A stretch of DNA of 9,564 nucleotides from Propionibacteriaceae bacterium (GTDB lineage: Bacteria > Actinomycetota > Actinomycetes > Propionibacteriales > Propionibacteriaceae), in contig JAUNUL010000069.1 of the NCBI GenBank assembly GCA_030538175.1, positions 1 through 9,564 of the forward strand, read 5' to 3'. A program made the position numbers and the translations under genes. Positions 1 to 8,321 of this stretch are shown here, in pieces; position 1 is the stretch's first letter; each line of letters begins with the position of its first letter. The notes below the pieces were generated by a model. That model did no database searches. It was not told where the DNA came from and was given only the letters and a program-made list of their open reading frames with translations.

Positions 1-3000
1 CAGGGGCGAGGTCTCGGCGAACCCGCCGGTCGCCCGATGCAGGACCGGGCCGAGATCCAGGCCCTTCCCCTTCCAGTACGCCTCAGCGGTGCGGGTCTCC
101 AGCATGTCCACGCGGCCGATGGCTTCGGCGAGCGTGCGGAAACCGAGGGCGGCCAGATGCTCGCGGACCTCCTCGGCGATGTACTCGAAGAAGTTCACGA
201 TGAACTCGGGCTTGCCCGTGAACCGCTCGCGGAGCACCGGGTTCTGGGTCGCCACACCCACCGGGCAGGTGTCCAGGTGACACACGCGCATCATCACGCA
301 ACCGGAGACGACCAGAGGTGCGGTCGCGAACCCGAACTCCTCAGCGCCGAGCAGGGCGCCGATGATGACGTCACGGCCGGTCTTGAGTTGGCCGTCGACC
401 TGGACGACGATCCGGTCCCGCAGCCCGTTGATGAGCAGGGTCTGCTGGGCCTCGGCGAGCCCGAGCTCCCACGGGCCACCGGCGTGCTTGAGCGAGGTGA
501 GCGGCGCTGCACCCGTGCCACCGTCATGGCCAGAGATGAGCACCACATCGGCTTTGGCCTTGGACACCCCGGCGGCGACCGTGCCGACCCCGACCTCGGC
601 CACGAGCTTCACGTGAATCCGCGCCGTGGGGTTGGCGCACTTCAGATCGTGGATGAGCTGCTTGAGGTCCTCGATCGAATAGATGTCGTGATGGGGCGGC
701 GGCGAGATGAGCCCTACCCCCGGCGTGCTGTGCCGGGTCTTCGCGACCCATGGATAGACCTTGTTGCCCGGCAGCTGACCGCCCTCACCGGGCTTGGCGC
801 CCTGGGCCATCTTGATCTGGATGTCATCGGCGTTGGTCAGATAGTCGGACGTGACGCCGAAGCGACCCGAGGCGACCTGCTTGATCGCCGAGCGGCGGGT
901 CGGGTCATAGAGCCTGTCCGGATCCTCGCCACCCTCGCCGGTGTTCGACTTGGCGCCGAGCATGTTCATCGCGATCGCGAGCGTCTCGTGGGCCTCGCGG
1001 CTGATCGAGCCATAGGACATGGCACCGGTCGAGAAGCGCTTGACGATGGCCGACACCGGCTCGACCTCATCGATGGAAATCGGGGCCCGGTCGCTGGTGA
1101 ACTCCAGCAGACCACGCAGCGTCATCAGCCGCTTGGACTGATCATCGACGCGGTCTGTGTACTGCTTGAAGATGTCGTAACGCCCGGACCGCGTCGCATG
1201 CTGGAGCCGGAAGACGGTCTCGGGGTCGAACAGGTGCGGCTCACCCTCACGGCGCCACTGGTATTCGCCGCCGACCTCGAGCTCGCGGTGCGGCAGTGGG
1301 ATGCCATCGGCCGGATAGGCCCGCAGGTGCCGCAGCCGGATCTCTTCGGCGACCTCGTCCAGACCGAGCCCACCAAGCCGCGACGGTGTCCCCGTGAAGT
1401 ACTGCTCCACCACCTCATCGGAGAGCCCGAGGCACTCGAAAATCTGGGCTCCCGTGTACGACGCGACCGTCGAGACACCCATCTTGGACATGACCTTGAG
1501 CACGCCCTTGCCGAGGGCCTTCTTGACGTTCCTGACCGCGATCTCGGGGTCGACCGAGACATAAACGTCCTCGCGGGCCATGTCCTCGGCGGTCTCGAAC
1601 ACCAGATACGGGTTCACCGCCGAAGCACCGAACCCGAGGAGAGTCGCCACGTGGTGGACCTCACGGACGTCACCGGCCTCGACGACGAGCGCGGACCGCG
1701 TACGCGCCTTCTGGCGGACCAGGTGATGGTGCACCGCCGAGGTCAGCAGCAGGGACGGGATCGGCGCCAGCTCGGCATTGGAGTGCCGGTCCGACAGGAT
1801 GACGGTCCGGGCGCCGTCGAGGATCGCCTGATGCACTTCCTTGCAGATCCGGTCGAGCGCATGGCGCAGGCCCATGCCACCGTCCTCGACCCGATAGAGG
1901 CCACGGACCGTGTGGGGTGCCAAGCCCGGCATATCCCCGCGCCGGTTGAGGGTGACCAGCTTGGCGAACTCGTCGTTGTCGAGCACCGGGAACGGGATCA
2001 CGATCTGACGACACGACTCCGGCCCGGGGGCCAGCAGGTTCTCTTCCTGGCCGATGGTGCCGGCCAGCGAGGTGACCAGTTCTTCGCGGATCGCGTCCAG
2101 CGGCGGGTTGGTGACCTGGGCGAACAGCTGGGAGAAATAGTCGAACATCAGCCGCGGGCGCTGGCTGAGCGCGGCGATCGGTGAATCGGTGCCCATGGAT
2201 CCGATGGCCTCGGCACCGGTGTTGGCCATCGGCGCGACGATGAGGCGCAACTCTTCATCGGTGTAGCCGAACACCTGCTGCCGCCGGGTCACCGACCGGT
2301 GGCCGTGGATCGTGTGGTCACGTTCGGGCAGGTCGTCGAGACTGATCAGGCCCTCTGCCAGCCACTGCCCATAGGGCTGCTCGGCGGCCAGTGCGTCCTT
2401 GATCTCGTCATTGGGGATGACCCGGTGCTCGGCAAGGTCGGCGAGGAACATCTGCCCCGGCTGCATGCGCCCCTTGGCCGTGATGGTGGCGGGGTCGAGG
2501 TCCGGGAGCACCCCGGACTCCGAGGCCAGGACCACCAGACCATCCGAAGTGATCCAATAGCGCCCCGGCCGCAACCCGTTGCGGTCCAGGACCGCCCCGA
2601 TCACCGTGCCATCGGTGAAGCAGACGCTCGCGGGACCATCCCAGGGCTCCATCAGGCAGGAGTGGAATCGATAGAAGTCACGTCGCTTCGGGTCCATGGC
2701 GGGGTTGTTCTCCCAGGCCTCCGGGATCATCATCAACACCGCATGGGGCAGCGAGCGACCACCGAGATGCAACAGCTCGAGGACTTCGTCGAAGGAGGCC
2801 GAGTCGGACTGCTCGGGGTTGCAGATCGGGAAGAGCCGCTCCAGGTTCCCCGGGATCAGCTCGGAAGCGAGCAACTCCTCGCGGGCCCGCATCCAGTTGC
2901 GGTTGCCCTTCACGGTGTTGATCTCACCGTTGTGGGCGATCATCCGGAACGGGTGGGCGAGTTCCCAGGCAGGGAACGTGTTGGTCGAGAACCGCGAGTG

Positions 3001-3672
3001 CACGAGTGCCAACGCGCTCGCCAGGCGCTGGTCGTGCAGGTCGGGGAACACGGCCTCAAGTTGATCGGTCGTCAGCATGCCCTTATAGACCAAGGTCCGG
3101 GCCGACAACGACGGGAAATACACCCCGAGCTCATGCTCACAACGGCGGCGCAGTCCGTACGCCAGCCGGTCCAGTGCCAAACCGGTTTCCCCGTCGGGTC
3201 CGGAGACGAGCAGATGGGCGAAGTGCGGCATGCGCTCCAGGGACACCGGGCTGAGCGTCGAGCTGTCCACGGGAATATCTCGCCAGCCCAGCACAGCCAG
3301 GCCTTCGCTCACGGCGATCTTCTCCACCGCGTCCATCGACTGTCGGCGTGCGGACTCGTCGGTGGGCAGGAAGGCCGCGCCCACGGCGTACGCCCCCGTG
3401 GGCGGCAACGCGAAACCGCAGACAGCCCGCAGGAACGCATCGGGCACCTGGATGAGGATTCCCGCCCCGTCGCCGGCAGCAGTATCCGCGCCGGTCGCAC
3501 CCCGGTGGTCGAGATTGCGCAGTGCTGTCAGGCCCTTGGCGACGATGTCGTGGTCAGGAATCCCGCTCAGGTGGGCGACGAATGCAACACCGCAGGCGTC
3601 GTGCTCGAACAAGGGGTCATACAGGCCCTCGGCGCGGCGCTGCAGTTGACGGACCTGGGACTCCTGGGTCAT
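1..3672 (-). CDS. gltB: Glutamate synthase large (alpha) subunit, 3' end cut by window edge
   Basis: This is the large subunit of glutamate synthase (GOGAT). It hydrolyses glutamine, channels the ammonia to 2-oxoglutarate and forms two glutamates, taking electrons from the GltD partner. The frame is open from the ATG at 3672 for 1224 codons to the window edge. Full-length GltB is about 1500 residues, so the C-terminal GXGXG beta-helix domain lies outside. The class II amidotransferase domain has the nucleophile Cys27 in DACGVAFVA, after a 26-residue propeptide expected to be removed, and HNGEINT at 247-253. The FMN/2-oxoglutarate synthase domain shows [10 protein letters not shown] (about 881-890) and GAKPGEGGQ (958-966). 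Cys1125, Cys1131 and Cys1136 give the CX5CX4C 3Fe-4S signature in [12 protein letters not shown]. Alanine replaces the usual glycine in ACGVGF, a mild change. AGGAGAGG sits 2 bases before the ATG, with its AGGAG core 5 bases away, and fixes the start. No frameshift was seen. gltD would be expected next, beyond the left edge. Confidence 0.97.
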   Translation of the reverse strand, partial: MTQESQVRQLQRRAEGLYDPLFEHDACGVAFVAHLSGIPDHDIVAKGLTALRNLDHRGATGADTAAGDGAGILIQVPDAFLRAVCGFALPPTGAYAVGAAFLPTDESARRQSMDAVEKIAVSEGLAVLGWRDIPVDSSTLSPVSLERMPHFAHLLVSGPDGETGLALDRLAYGLRRRCEHELGVYFPSLSARTLVYKGMLTTDQLEAVFPDLHDQRLASALALVHSRFSTNTFPAWELAHPFRMIAHNGEINTVKGNRNWMRAREELLASELIPGNLERLFPICNPEQSDSASFDEVLELLHLGGRSLPHAVLMMIPEAWENNPAMDPKRRDFYRFHSCLMEPWDGPASVCFTDGTVIGAVLDRNGLRPGRYWITSDGLVVLASESGVLPDLDPATITAKGRMQPGQMFLADLAEHRVIPNDEIKDALAAEQPYGQWLAEGLISLDDLPERDHTIHGHRSVTRRQQVFGYTDEELRLIVAPMANTGAEAIGSMGTDSPIAALSQRPRLMFDYFSQLFAQVTNPPLDAIREELVTSLAGTIGQEENLLAPGPESCRQIVIPFPVLDNDEFAKLVTLNRRGDMPGLAPHTVRGLYRVEDGGMGLRHALDRICKEVHQAILDGARTVILSDRHSNAELAPIPSLLLTSAVHHHLVRQKARTRSALVVEAGDVREVHHVATLLGFGASAVNPYLVFETAEDMAREDVYVSVDPEIAVRNVKKALGKGVLKVMSKMGVSTVASYTGAQIFECLGLSDEVVEQYFTGTPSRLGGLGLDEVAEEIRLRHLRAYPADGIPLPHRELEVGGEYQWRREGEPHLFDPETVFRLQHATRSGRYDIFKQYTDRVDDQSKRLMTLRGLLEFTSDRAPISIDEVEPVSAIVKRFSTGAMSYGSISREAHETLAIAMNMLGAKSNTGEGGEDPDRLYDPTRRSAIKQVASGRFGVTSDYLTNADDIQIKMAQGAKPGEGGQLPGNKVYPWVAKTRHSTPGVGLISPPPHHDIYSIEDLKQLIHDLKCANPTARIHVKLVAEVGVGTVAAGVSKAKADVVLISGHDGGTGAAPLTSLKHAGGPWELGLAEAQQTLLINGLRDRIVVQVDGQLKTGRDVIIGALLGAEEFGFATAPLVVSGCVMMRVCHLDTCPVGVATQNPVLRERFTGKPEFIVNFFEYIAEEVREHLAALGFRTLAEAIGRVDMLETRTAEAYWKGKGLDLGPVLHRATGGFAETSPL

Positions 3673-3674
3673 TG

Positions 3675-3682
3675 CCTCTCCT
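3675..3682 (-). promoter_or_regulatory. Ribosome binding site of gltB
   Basis: AGGAGAGG on the minus strand matches the anti-Shine-Dalgarno sequence. Its AGGAG core is 5 bases before the ATG at 3672. It supports this ATG as the gltB start, giving the 26-residue propeptide before Cys27 that is normal for the family. Confidence 0.8.
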
Positions 3683-3727
3683 GACGTGTTTGCCGTTGTC
3701 ACGGTTAGCCGGAGAGAGCGCTCACTT

Positions 3728-3755
3728 TCGGGGCCGCAAAAATCACCAGCCCCGA
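3728..3755. repeat. Inverted repeat upstream of gltB (7-base arms, 14-base spacer)
   Basis: The arms TCGGGGC and GCCCCGA are exact reverse complements. The spacer contains five consecutive A on the plus strand (T on the minus strand). It could be a dimeric repressor or activator site for gltB, or a weak RNA hairpin in the leader. No regulator family is identifiable from the sequence alone. Confidence 0.5.
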
Positions 3756-3790
3756 GTGTGGGCTTCGATGACCCTCTGCGGCAGGAAACA

Positions 3791-3823
3791 CTGGGGACCG
3801 CCCCGGCCGGAGCAGTCCCCCAG
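3791..3823 (-). terminator. GC-rich hairpin, probable terminator of the trp operon
   Basis: Read on the minus strand, this 33-base segment begins 6 bases after the TGA stop of the CPBP-like gene. It begins CTGGGGGAC and ends GTCCCCAG. It folds into about 14 base pairs with one bulged G, two G-U pairs and a GGCC tetraloop. The bases just downstream are TGTTTCC, so there is no true U-tract; such hairpins with weak U-tails are common at gene ends in high-GC Actinobacteria. Its position between two separately functioning genes supports termination of the trp transcript before gltB. Confidence 0.7.
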
Positions 3824-3829
3824 GAGCGA

Positions 3830-4735
3830 TCAGGAGTTCGATCGCACGCGTGGCGGAACCCCGCCGGGTTCGGCCGGGTCCGCGTTCTTGTCCCGAGCCG
3901 GCCGCCCCCGCTCGGCGAGTGCGGCTCGTCGATAGTAATAGAACGAAACGCCCGCGGCGAGAGCACAGGCCAAAGAAATTGCGAACATCGGCTGCCACAT
4001 CGCCTGTTCCTCATCCAGGATCAGGAAGAAGCCGAGGCCATAGACGAGCCGGAAAGCGACCGCGGACGCCCAATGGCCAGTCCGCATGTTGCTGTGCATG
4101 GTGACGAACAGCAGCGAGACGGTGATCGTCATCGCATAGTGGAAGACGAGGAACAACAACAGCACCAGGACGCTGCCAGTGCGGCCGAAGCGATCCAGCG
4201 CCGCCTGCCAGGCCGGCCACGACCACGTGCCCCAGATCAGCCCGATGATCACGCTCGTCGTGAGGACGCTGTAGCGCTCACGCAGGCTCGGCTGGAGGAC
4301 CGTGCGAAAGCCGAACTCCTGCAGGATCAGCCCGATCGTCATGCCGACGCCCACCAACACCAGGATCGTCAGTGAATCCCCTGGCAGCGCCAAGGGGTGC
4401 GGGACCAGCGGCAGCTCGATCGGCTTCATCCGCCAACGGAAGAACGTATAGAACTGCACGCACGACAGCACGATCGCCAACGCGATCGCCACCGCCAGCA
4501 CCACGCGGCGCACGACCTGCACATTGAAACCCAAGCCGGGGACCCACCGGGCGCCCAGATTCAGTCGGCGGTTCAGCATCAGGACCGCGAGACCCCCCGC
4601 GAACGGACCAAGGGAACCAAGATCAACGACCCAATAGGCGATGGCGAACCGCGCGTGCAACCAGAAGCCCACCGCCGACACCACGGCCGTGACCACACTG
4701 AACACCGCGAGCATCAGCCCGATGCGTTGTTTCAC
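3830..4735 (-). CDS. CPBP/Abi-like multi-pass membrane protein with degenerate active site
   Basis: A 301-residue integral membrane protein is predicted from the GTG at 4735, preceded by GAGGGGAG at a 5-base spacing; an ATG at 4765 would add 10 residues. About seven or eight hydrophobic segments can be seen, followed by a charged C-terminal tail of about 30 residues. The best family guess is the CPBP intramembrane protease group (Abi/CAAX-like, PF02517). [13 protein letters not shown] (139-151) resembles the EExxxR motif, and [10 protein letters not shown] (165-174) resembles the second motif, usually ending in WHxP. Residue 139 is Gln where the first Glu is expected, and residue 172 is Ser where the metal-ligand His is expected. 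The third-motif region ([16 protein letters not shown], from 213) lacks the usual His near its end. The protein may therefore be non-catalytic. It lies 55 bases after the SCO gene with no terminator between, so co-transcription with trp is likely. Substrate and role are unknown. Confidence 0.8.
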   Translation of the reverse strand: MKQRIGLMLAVFSVVTAVVSAVGFWLHARFAIAYWVVDLGSLGPFAGGLAVLMLNRRLNLGARWVPGLGFNVQVVRRVVLAVAIALAIVLSCVQFYTFFRWRMKPIELPLVPHPLALPGDSLTILVLVGVGMTIGLILQEFGFRTVLQPSLRERYSVLTTSVIIGLIWGTWSWPAWQAALDRFGRTGSVLVLLLFLVFHYAMTITVSLLFVTMHSNMRTGHWASAVAFRLVYGLGFFLILDEEQAMWQPMFAISLACALAAGVSFYYYRRAALAERGRPARDKNADPAEPGGVPPRVRSNS

Positions 4736-4740
4736 TCCCA

Positions 4741-4748
4741 CTCCCCTC
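4741..4748 (-). promoter_or_regulatory. Ribosome binding site deciding the CPBP-like start
   Basis: GAGGGGAG on the minus strand is 5 bases before the GTG at 4735. The alternative in-frame ATG at 4765 lies upstream of this site and has no comparable match at the right distance. The shorter protein, beginning (M)KQRIGLML, is therefore preferred. Confidence 0.6.
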
Positions 4749-4790
4749 ACGTGCTGCCCATCCATTCTGGCTCATCCTTGGCGACCCCGC

Positions 4791-5450
4791 TCAACGCATG
4801 GCCGCGACGAGGACCACCAGATCCTCGGCCATCTCATCGACGGCGATGTCCGATGTCCAGACCAGTACGCCAGTTCCGGTGCGATCAAATGCGATCACGT
4901 GATCGCTGTGGACAAGCGTGGAATCGTCGGCTCGATGGATTTCCACTCCCAGATCGTGGGCGATCCGGTGGATGTCGGTCTCGGAGCCTGTGAGGCCGAT
5001 GAATTCTTGGTCGAGGCCGGCCAACCAGTCGTGGAGGCGGGCCAGGTGTGCGGGATCGGGCGTGGGCTCGATGTCGATCACCAGCACGCCCACGTCATCG
5101 CGGACGTCCTGGGGCACCCGGTCGAGAGCCGCTGCCAATCCGGTGAGCACCTCGGAACACCCGTGGGCGCAGTCGGGATACCCGAAATAGACGAGGGTGA
5201 CCGGTCGGCTGGGGCTCTTGCGCAGGCTGAACGGCTGGCCGTGGGTATCCCGGAGGGTGTGGTCGGGCAGGACGAACGGCCGGTCCTGCCAGGCACCGTG
5301 GAAGGACGGCGAGGCCGCCGCTTCCTTCGGTGCCACCGCACCCCGCGTCCCTGGCGCGCACCCGGTGATGACCAACACGCCCAACAGCGCCAGCGCAACG
5401 AGGCGGGGCAGCGTGACGACGCGGGGCAGCACGGCGGTCAGCCGCGGCAC
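4791..5450 (-). CDS. SCO1/SenC-family copper-binding lipoprotein
   Basis: This is a 219-residue exported lipoprotein. A basic N-terminus and hydrophobic stretch (about 16-29) lead to the lipobox ITGC, with Cys31 as the lipidated residue. A thioredoxin-like Sco domain follows (about 56-218). It has VYFGYPDCAHGC, giving the CxxxC pair Cys94/Cys98, and His181 in LVHSDHVIAF, at the position of the conserved Sco copper-ligand histidine. Proteins of this family deliver copper to the CuA centre of cytochrome c oxidase or act as thiol-redox proteins outside the membrane. All three copper ligands are present, so activity is plausible. His96 inside the CxxxC is an extra possible ligand. The GTG at 5450 overlaps the trpA end by 13 bases, but its Shine-Dalgarno match is poor (GGCAGG abuts the start). 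A GTG at 5432 would remove six residues and keep the signal peptide. No oxidase genes are visible, so the partner is unknown. Confidence 0.88.
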   Translation of the reverse strand: MPRLTAVLPRVVTLPRLVALALLGVLVITGCAPGTRGAVAPKEAAASPSFHGAWQDRPFVLPDHTLRDTHGQPFSLRKSPSRPVTLVYFGYPDCAHGCSEVLTGLAAALDRVPQDVRDDVGVLVIDIEPTPDPAHLARLHDWLAGLDQEFIGLTGSETDIHRIAHDLGVEIHRADDSTLVHSDHVIAFDRTGTGVLVWTSDIAVDEMAEDLVVLVAAMR

Positions 5451-6253
5451 CCTGCCGCGAGGTCGTCGAGGACCTTCTGCAGTCCGCTGAGGTTGCTCGG
5501 GTCACCGGCGTCCTCGGCGGCGATCAGGGTGCGCACGAGCGCCGACCCGACGATCACGCCATCGGCGAACTGGGCGATCTCGCGTGCCTGCTTGCCACCC
5601 GACACACCCAGGCCGATGCCGATCGGCACGTCGGGACGCAGCGCACGGATGCGGCGTACCAGCTCCGGAGCAGCCGTGGACGACTGCTCGCGGGCACCGG
5701 TCACGCCCATCACCGCGGTCGCATAGACCCAGCCGCGGCAGGCATCCACCGTCGAGGCGATGCGCTCATCGGTCGACGACGGCGCAACGAGAAAGATCCG
5801 GTCCAGACCGTGTTCGTCGGAAGCCTCCATCCAGGCGCCAGCCTCGTCCGGGGTCAGGTCGGGGGTGATCAGACCACAGCCGCCAGCATTGGCGAAGTCC
5901 CGGGCGAACCGGTCGACGCCGTAGCGCTCGACGAGATTCCAATACGTCATCACCACCGCACGCCCACCGGCCTCCGTGACGGCCTCGGCTGCCGCGAAGG
6001 CATCCTTCGTGCGCACACCACGGGCCAGGGCCGTCGTCCCGGTGCGCTGAATCACCGCACCGTCCATCACCGGATCGGAATAAGGCAACCCGATCTCGAC
6101 GACATCGCAGGTGCGGGCCATTGCGCGCAGTGCATTCAAGGAGGTCGGCACATCCGGATAACCAACGTGCATGAAGCCGATCAGGGCAGCCCTGCCCTCG
6201 GCCTTCGCCGCCGTGAGCGCGGCACCGGTCTTGCCGGTATCGAAGCTGATCAC
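5438..6253 (-). CDS. trpA: Tryptophan synthase alpha subunit
   Basis: TrpA cleaves indole-3-glycerol phosphate to indole and glyceraldehyde-3-phosphate and passes the indole through a tunnel to TrpB in the alpha2-beta2 complex. The 271-residue length is normal for this TIM-barrel protein. The catalytic acids are Glu53 in [11 protein letters not shown] and Asp64 in VMDGAVIQ. Further family landmarks are GFMHVGYPD (26-34), VMGVTGARE (181-189) and the phosphate-binding GIGLGVSGG (212-220). I chose the GTG at 6253, which forms a GTGA overlap with the trpB stop and has AGGTGG 6 bases upstream. An in-frame ATG at 6301 would add 16 residues that are read from trpB coding sequence and look unlike TrpA. 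The tight overlap suggests translational coupling with trpB, as expected for subunits made in equal amounts. Confidence 0.97.
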   Translation of the reverse strand: MISFDTGKTGAALTAAKAEGRAALIGFMHVGYPDVPTSLNALRAMARTCDVVEIGLPYSDPVMDGAVIQRTGTTALARGVRTKDAFAAAEAVTEAGGRAVVMTYWNLVERYGVDRFARDFANAGGCGLITPDLTPDEAGAWMEASDEHGLDRIFLVAPSSTDERIASTVDACRGWVYATAVMGVTGAREQSSTAAPELVRRIRALRPDVPIGIGLGVSGGKQAREIAQFADGVIVGSALVRTLIAAEDAGDPSNLSGLQKVLDDLAAGCRG

Positions 6254-7494
6254 GATTCGCCACCTGTCGTCAGATCCGCACTGCCATCGAGACCGAACCA
6301 CTTGATCGCGGTCTCCACATCCTTGTCCCCCCGACCGGACAGGCTGACCAGGATCAGGGGTTCGGCATCGGGATCGGTCTCTGCGACCCGCTTGCCCAAC
6401 CGCAACGCACCCGCCAGGGCGTGCGCGGACTCGATCGCGGGCATGATGCCCTCGGTCTGGGTGAGCAGCTTCAGCGCATCCATGGCCTCGGCGTCGGTCA
6501 CCGGCTCATAGTGGGCGCGACCGGTATCAGCGAGCCACGCATGCTCCGGGCCCACACCCGGATAGTCAAGGCCGGCCGAGATCGAATGCGATTCACGCGT
6601 CTGGCCATCCTCGTCCTGGAGCACGAAGGTGCGCATGCCATGCAGCACACCCGTCTGCCCCTCGGTGATCGTCGCGGCATGCAGGCCGGTGTCCAGCCCC
6701 GACCCCCCGGCCTCGAAACCATAGAGTGCGACGCTTTCGTCGGCGATGAAATCGGCGAAGATGCCCATCGCATTCGAGCCACCGCCGACACACGCCGTCA
6801 CATAATCAGGCAGGGCCCCGAAGCGGGCCTGCATCTGGTGACGGGCCTCAGTGGAGATGATGCGCTGGAACTCCCGCACGATCATCGGGAACGGGTGCGG
6901 TCCCCCGACCGAACCGATCAGATAGTGGGTGTTGTCGACGGTCGCGACCCAGTCCCGCAGCGCCTCGTTCATGGCGTCCTTGAGGGTCTGGGACCCGGAG
7001 CGGACCGCGACGACCTCGGCGCCGAGCATCTGCATGCGGGCGACGTTCAGCGCCTGCCGGTCGGTATCAACCTGGCCCATATAGACGCGGCACGCCATGC
7101 CGAACAGCCCCGCCGCCGTCGCGGTGGCGACGCCATGCTGGCCAGCCCCGGTTTCGGCGATCAGCCGGGTCTTGCCCATCCGCTTCGTCAGCAACGCCTG
7201 ACCGAGGACGTTGTTGATCTTGTGCGATCCGGTGTGGTTCAGGTCCTCGCGCTTGAGCACGATGCGGGCCTTGCCGGCGTGCTTCGAGAAGTTCGGCGCC
7301 TCGGTGATCGGGCTCGGCCGCCCGACATATTCAGTGTGCAAACGCCCGAGCTCGGCGGCGAACGCCTGATCGTGGCGGGCCTCCTCGAAGGCCCGCTCGA
7401 GCTGGTCCAGGGCGGCGTACAACGCCTCGGGCACGAACTTGCCACCGAATCGGTCGAAATGGCCGCTGGCATCGGGCATCACTCGGGATTCCAC
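6250..7494 (-). CDS. trpB: Tryptophan synthase beta subunit
   Basis: TrpB is the PLP-dependent beta subunit that condenses indole with L-serine to give L-tryptophan. The 414-residue length is typical. Lys92 in HTGSHKINN is the Schiff-base lysine, and Glu114 in AETGAGQHG is the catalytic acid. GGGSN (237-241) binds the PLP phosphate, Asp310 lies in [11 protein letters not shown], Glu355 in [11 protein letters not shown], and Ser386 in LSGRGDKD contacts the pyridine nitrogen. [16 protein letters not shown] (139-154) and the absence of extra domains mark the ordinary TrpB1 form that works with TrpA. The start is the GTG at 7494, with TTGGAG 5 bases upstream. The ATG at 7479 would remove five residues and is less well placed. 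The gene follows trpC after 44 bases, and its stop overlaps the trpA start by four bases. Confidence 0.98.
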   Translation of the reverse strand: MESRVMPDASGHFDRFGGKFVPEALYAALDQLERAFEEARHDQAFAAELGRLHTEYVGRPSPITEAPNFSKHAGKARIVLKREDLNHTGSHKINNVLGQALLTKRMGKTRLIAETGAGQHGVATATAAGLFGMACRVYMGQVDTDRQALNVARMQMLGAEVVAVRSGSQTLKDAMNEALRDWVATVDNTHYLIGSVGGPHPFPMIVREFQRIISTEARHQMQARFGALPDYVTACVGGGSNAMGIFADFIADESVALYGFEAGGSGLDTGLHAATITEGQTGVLHGMRTFVLQDEDGQTRESHSISAGLDYPGVGPEHAWLADTGRAHYEPVTDAEAMDALKLLTQTEGIMPAIESAHALAGALRLGKRVAETDPDAEPLILVSLSGRGDKDVETAIKWFGLDGSADLTTGGES

Positions 7495-7499
7495 TGTGT

Positions 7500-7505
7500 C
7501 TCCAA
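7500..7505 (-). promoter_or_regulatory. Ribosome binding site deciding the trpB start
   Basis: TTGGAG on the minus strand ends 5 bases before the GTG at 7494. The competing in-frame GTG (7482) and ATG (7479) lie about 17 and 20 bases from it, too far for it to serve them, so the GTG at 7494 is preferred. Confidence 0.6.
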
Positions 7506-7538
7506 GGGTGGGAATGAGTTGTTCGGCCGCTGGGTCGC

Positions 7539-8321
7539 TCAGCGGCCCGCCGCGAGCATGGCGCGCACGGCGTCGGCAGGATCGGCACCCGTCACGAGGG
7601 CTTCCCCGACCAGCGCCACGTCAGCACCCGCTGCGGCGAAGTCAGCGACATCGGCGGCCGTGCGTACACCCGACTCGGCCACCTTGATGACGCCGGCGGG
7701 AATGTCGGCGGCAAGACGGGCGAAGTTCGAGCGATCAACCTCAAGAGTCTTCAGGTCACGGTTGTTGACCCCGAGCACGTCCGCACCGGCGCTGAGGGCG
7801 CGGGCGACCTCGTCGGCTGTGTGTGCCTCGACGAGCGAGGTCAGCCCGAGTGAGGTCGCGTACGCCAACAGGTCTGCCAGCTGACTATCCGACAGCGCGG
7901 CGACGATCAGCAGGATCAGGTCGGCGCCGTGGGCGCGAGCCTCGAGGATCTGATAGTCGGTGACCACGAAGTCCTTGCGCAGGATGGGCACGTCGACCCG
8001 CTCCCGCACCGCGATCAGGTCGGCCAGGGAACCGTTGAAACGTCGTTCTTCAGTCAGCACGGAGATGGCGGAGGCCCCACCATCGGCGTACGCCGCTGCC
8101 AAGGCGGCAGGATCGGTGATCTCCGCAAGCGCACCCTTGGACGGGCTCGAACGCTTGACTTCAGCGATCAATCGGATCCCGGGGGAACGGAAATCTGCGC
8201 GGGGATCACGAGGGGCCGGCAGCGCGTCGACCCGCTCGGTCAATTCCGCCACCGACACCGCCCGCTGCCGGACGGCCAAATCCTCCCGGACCCCGACGAT
8301 GATGTCGTCGAGAACGGTCAT
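7539..8321 (-). CDS. trpC: Indole-3-glycerol phosphate synthase
   Basis: TrpC closes the indole ring, converting carboxyphenylaminodeoxyribulose phosphate to indole-3-glycerol phosphate with loss of CO2 and water. The 260-residue single-domain TIM barrel has the expected length, without a fused TrpF domain. The active-site residues are visible: Glu54 and Lys56 in [12 protein letters not shown], Lys116 in RKDF, Glu165 in VEAH, Asn186 in GVNNRDLKT, and Glu216-Ser217 in VAESGVR. LVGEALV (237-243) forms part of the phosphate site. The ATG at 8321 shares one base with the stop of the preceding small gene (TGATG), so reinitiation is likely. Its product is the TrpA substrate, and trpB and trpA follow directly. 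In Actinobacteria the preceding TrpF step is usually done by PriA, encoded in the his cluster. Confidence 0.98.
   Translation of the reverse strand: MTVLDDIIVGVREDLAVRQRAVSVAELTERVDALPAPRDPRADFRSPGIRLIAEVKRSSPSKGALAEITDPAALAAAYADGGASAISVLTEERRFNGSLADLIAVRERVDVPILRKDFVVTDYQILEARAHGADLILLIVAALSDSQLADLLAYATSLGLTSLVEAHTADEVARALSAGADVLGVNNRDLKTLEVDRSNFARLAADIPAGVIKVAESGVRTAADVADFAAAGADVALVGEALVTGADPADAVRAMLAAGR

Larger units (their letters stand above)
3673..3790 (-). promoter_or_regulatory. gltB leader and presumed promoter region
   Basis: This non-coding stretch lies between the hairpin that follows the upstream gene and the gltB start. It must carry the gltB promoter if the hairpin terminates transcription. 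It holds a perfect 7-base inverted repeat (TCGGGGC at 3728-3734 and GCCCCGA at 3749-3755, 14-base spacer with an A-run on the plus strand). It also holds an 8-base perfect palindrome, GAGCGCTC (3716-3723). A GGCTAACCG segment (minus strand, about 3703-3711) resembles an actinobacterial -10 element, but I find no well-spaced -35 box. The promoter is therefore inferred from position, and the repeats are only candidate operator sites. Confidence 0.4.

Noticed and set aside
1125..1562. Minus-strand ORF of 145 codons inside gltB
   Set aside because: It is in a different frame within the conserved gltB coding region and its translation is Ser/Arg-rich, typical of an out-of-frame shadow.
37..2184. 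Plus-strand ORF of 715 codons, and its companion of 461 codons at 2299-3684
   Set aside because: Both lie antisense to gltB with codons aligned to its codons, which in GC-rich genes suppresses stops. Their translations show no recognisable domain, while gltB has intact motifs throughout.
3686..4375. Plus-strand ORFs of 229 and 137 codons around the gltB upstream region
   Set aside because: They are read through the gltB leader and antisense to the CPBP-like gene. The products are Arg/Gln/Asp-rich and unlike real proteins, and no ribosome binding site is evident.
4641..5726. Plus-strand ORF of 361 codons
   Set aside because: It is antisense to the SCO gene and parts of trpA and the CPBP-like gene. 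It looks like a GC-driven shadow with no domain or ribosome binding support.
6254..6301. Upstream ATG that would lengthen trpA by 16 residues
   Set aside because: The extra residues overlap the trpB coding end and look unlike TrpA. The GTG at 6253 has a well-spaced AGGTGG and the usual GTGA overlap.
5810..6511. Plus-strand ORF of 233 codons
   Set aside because: It lies opposite trpA and the 3' part of trpB and has no recognisable protein features.
6421..7884. Plus-strand ORF of 487 codons
   Set aside because: It is antisense to trpB and the end of trpC, both of which have all catalytic residues. The predicted protein has no recognisable features.
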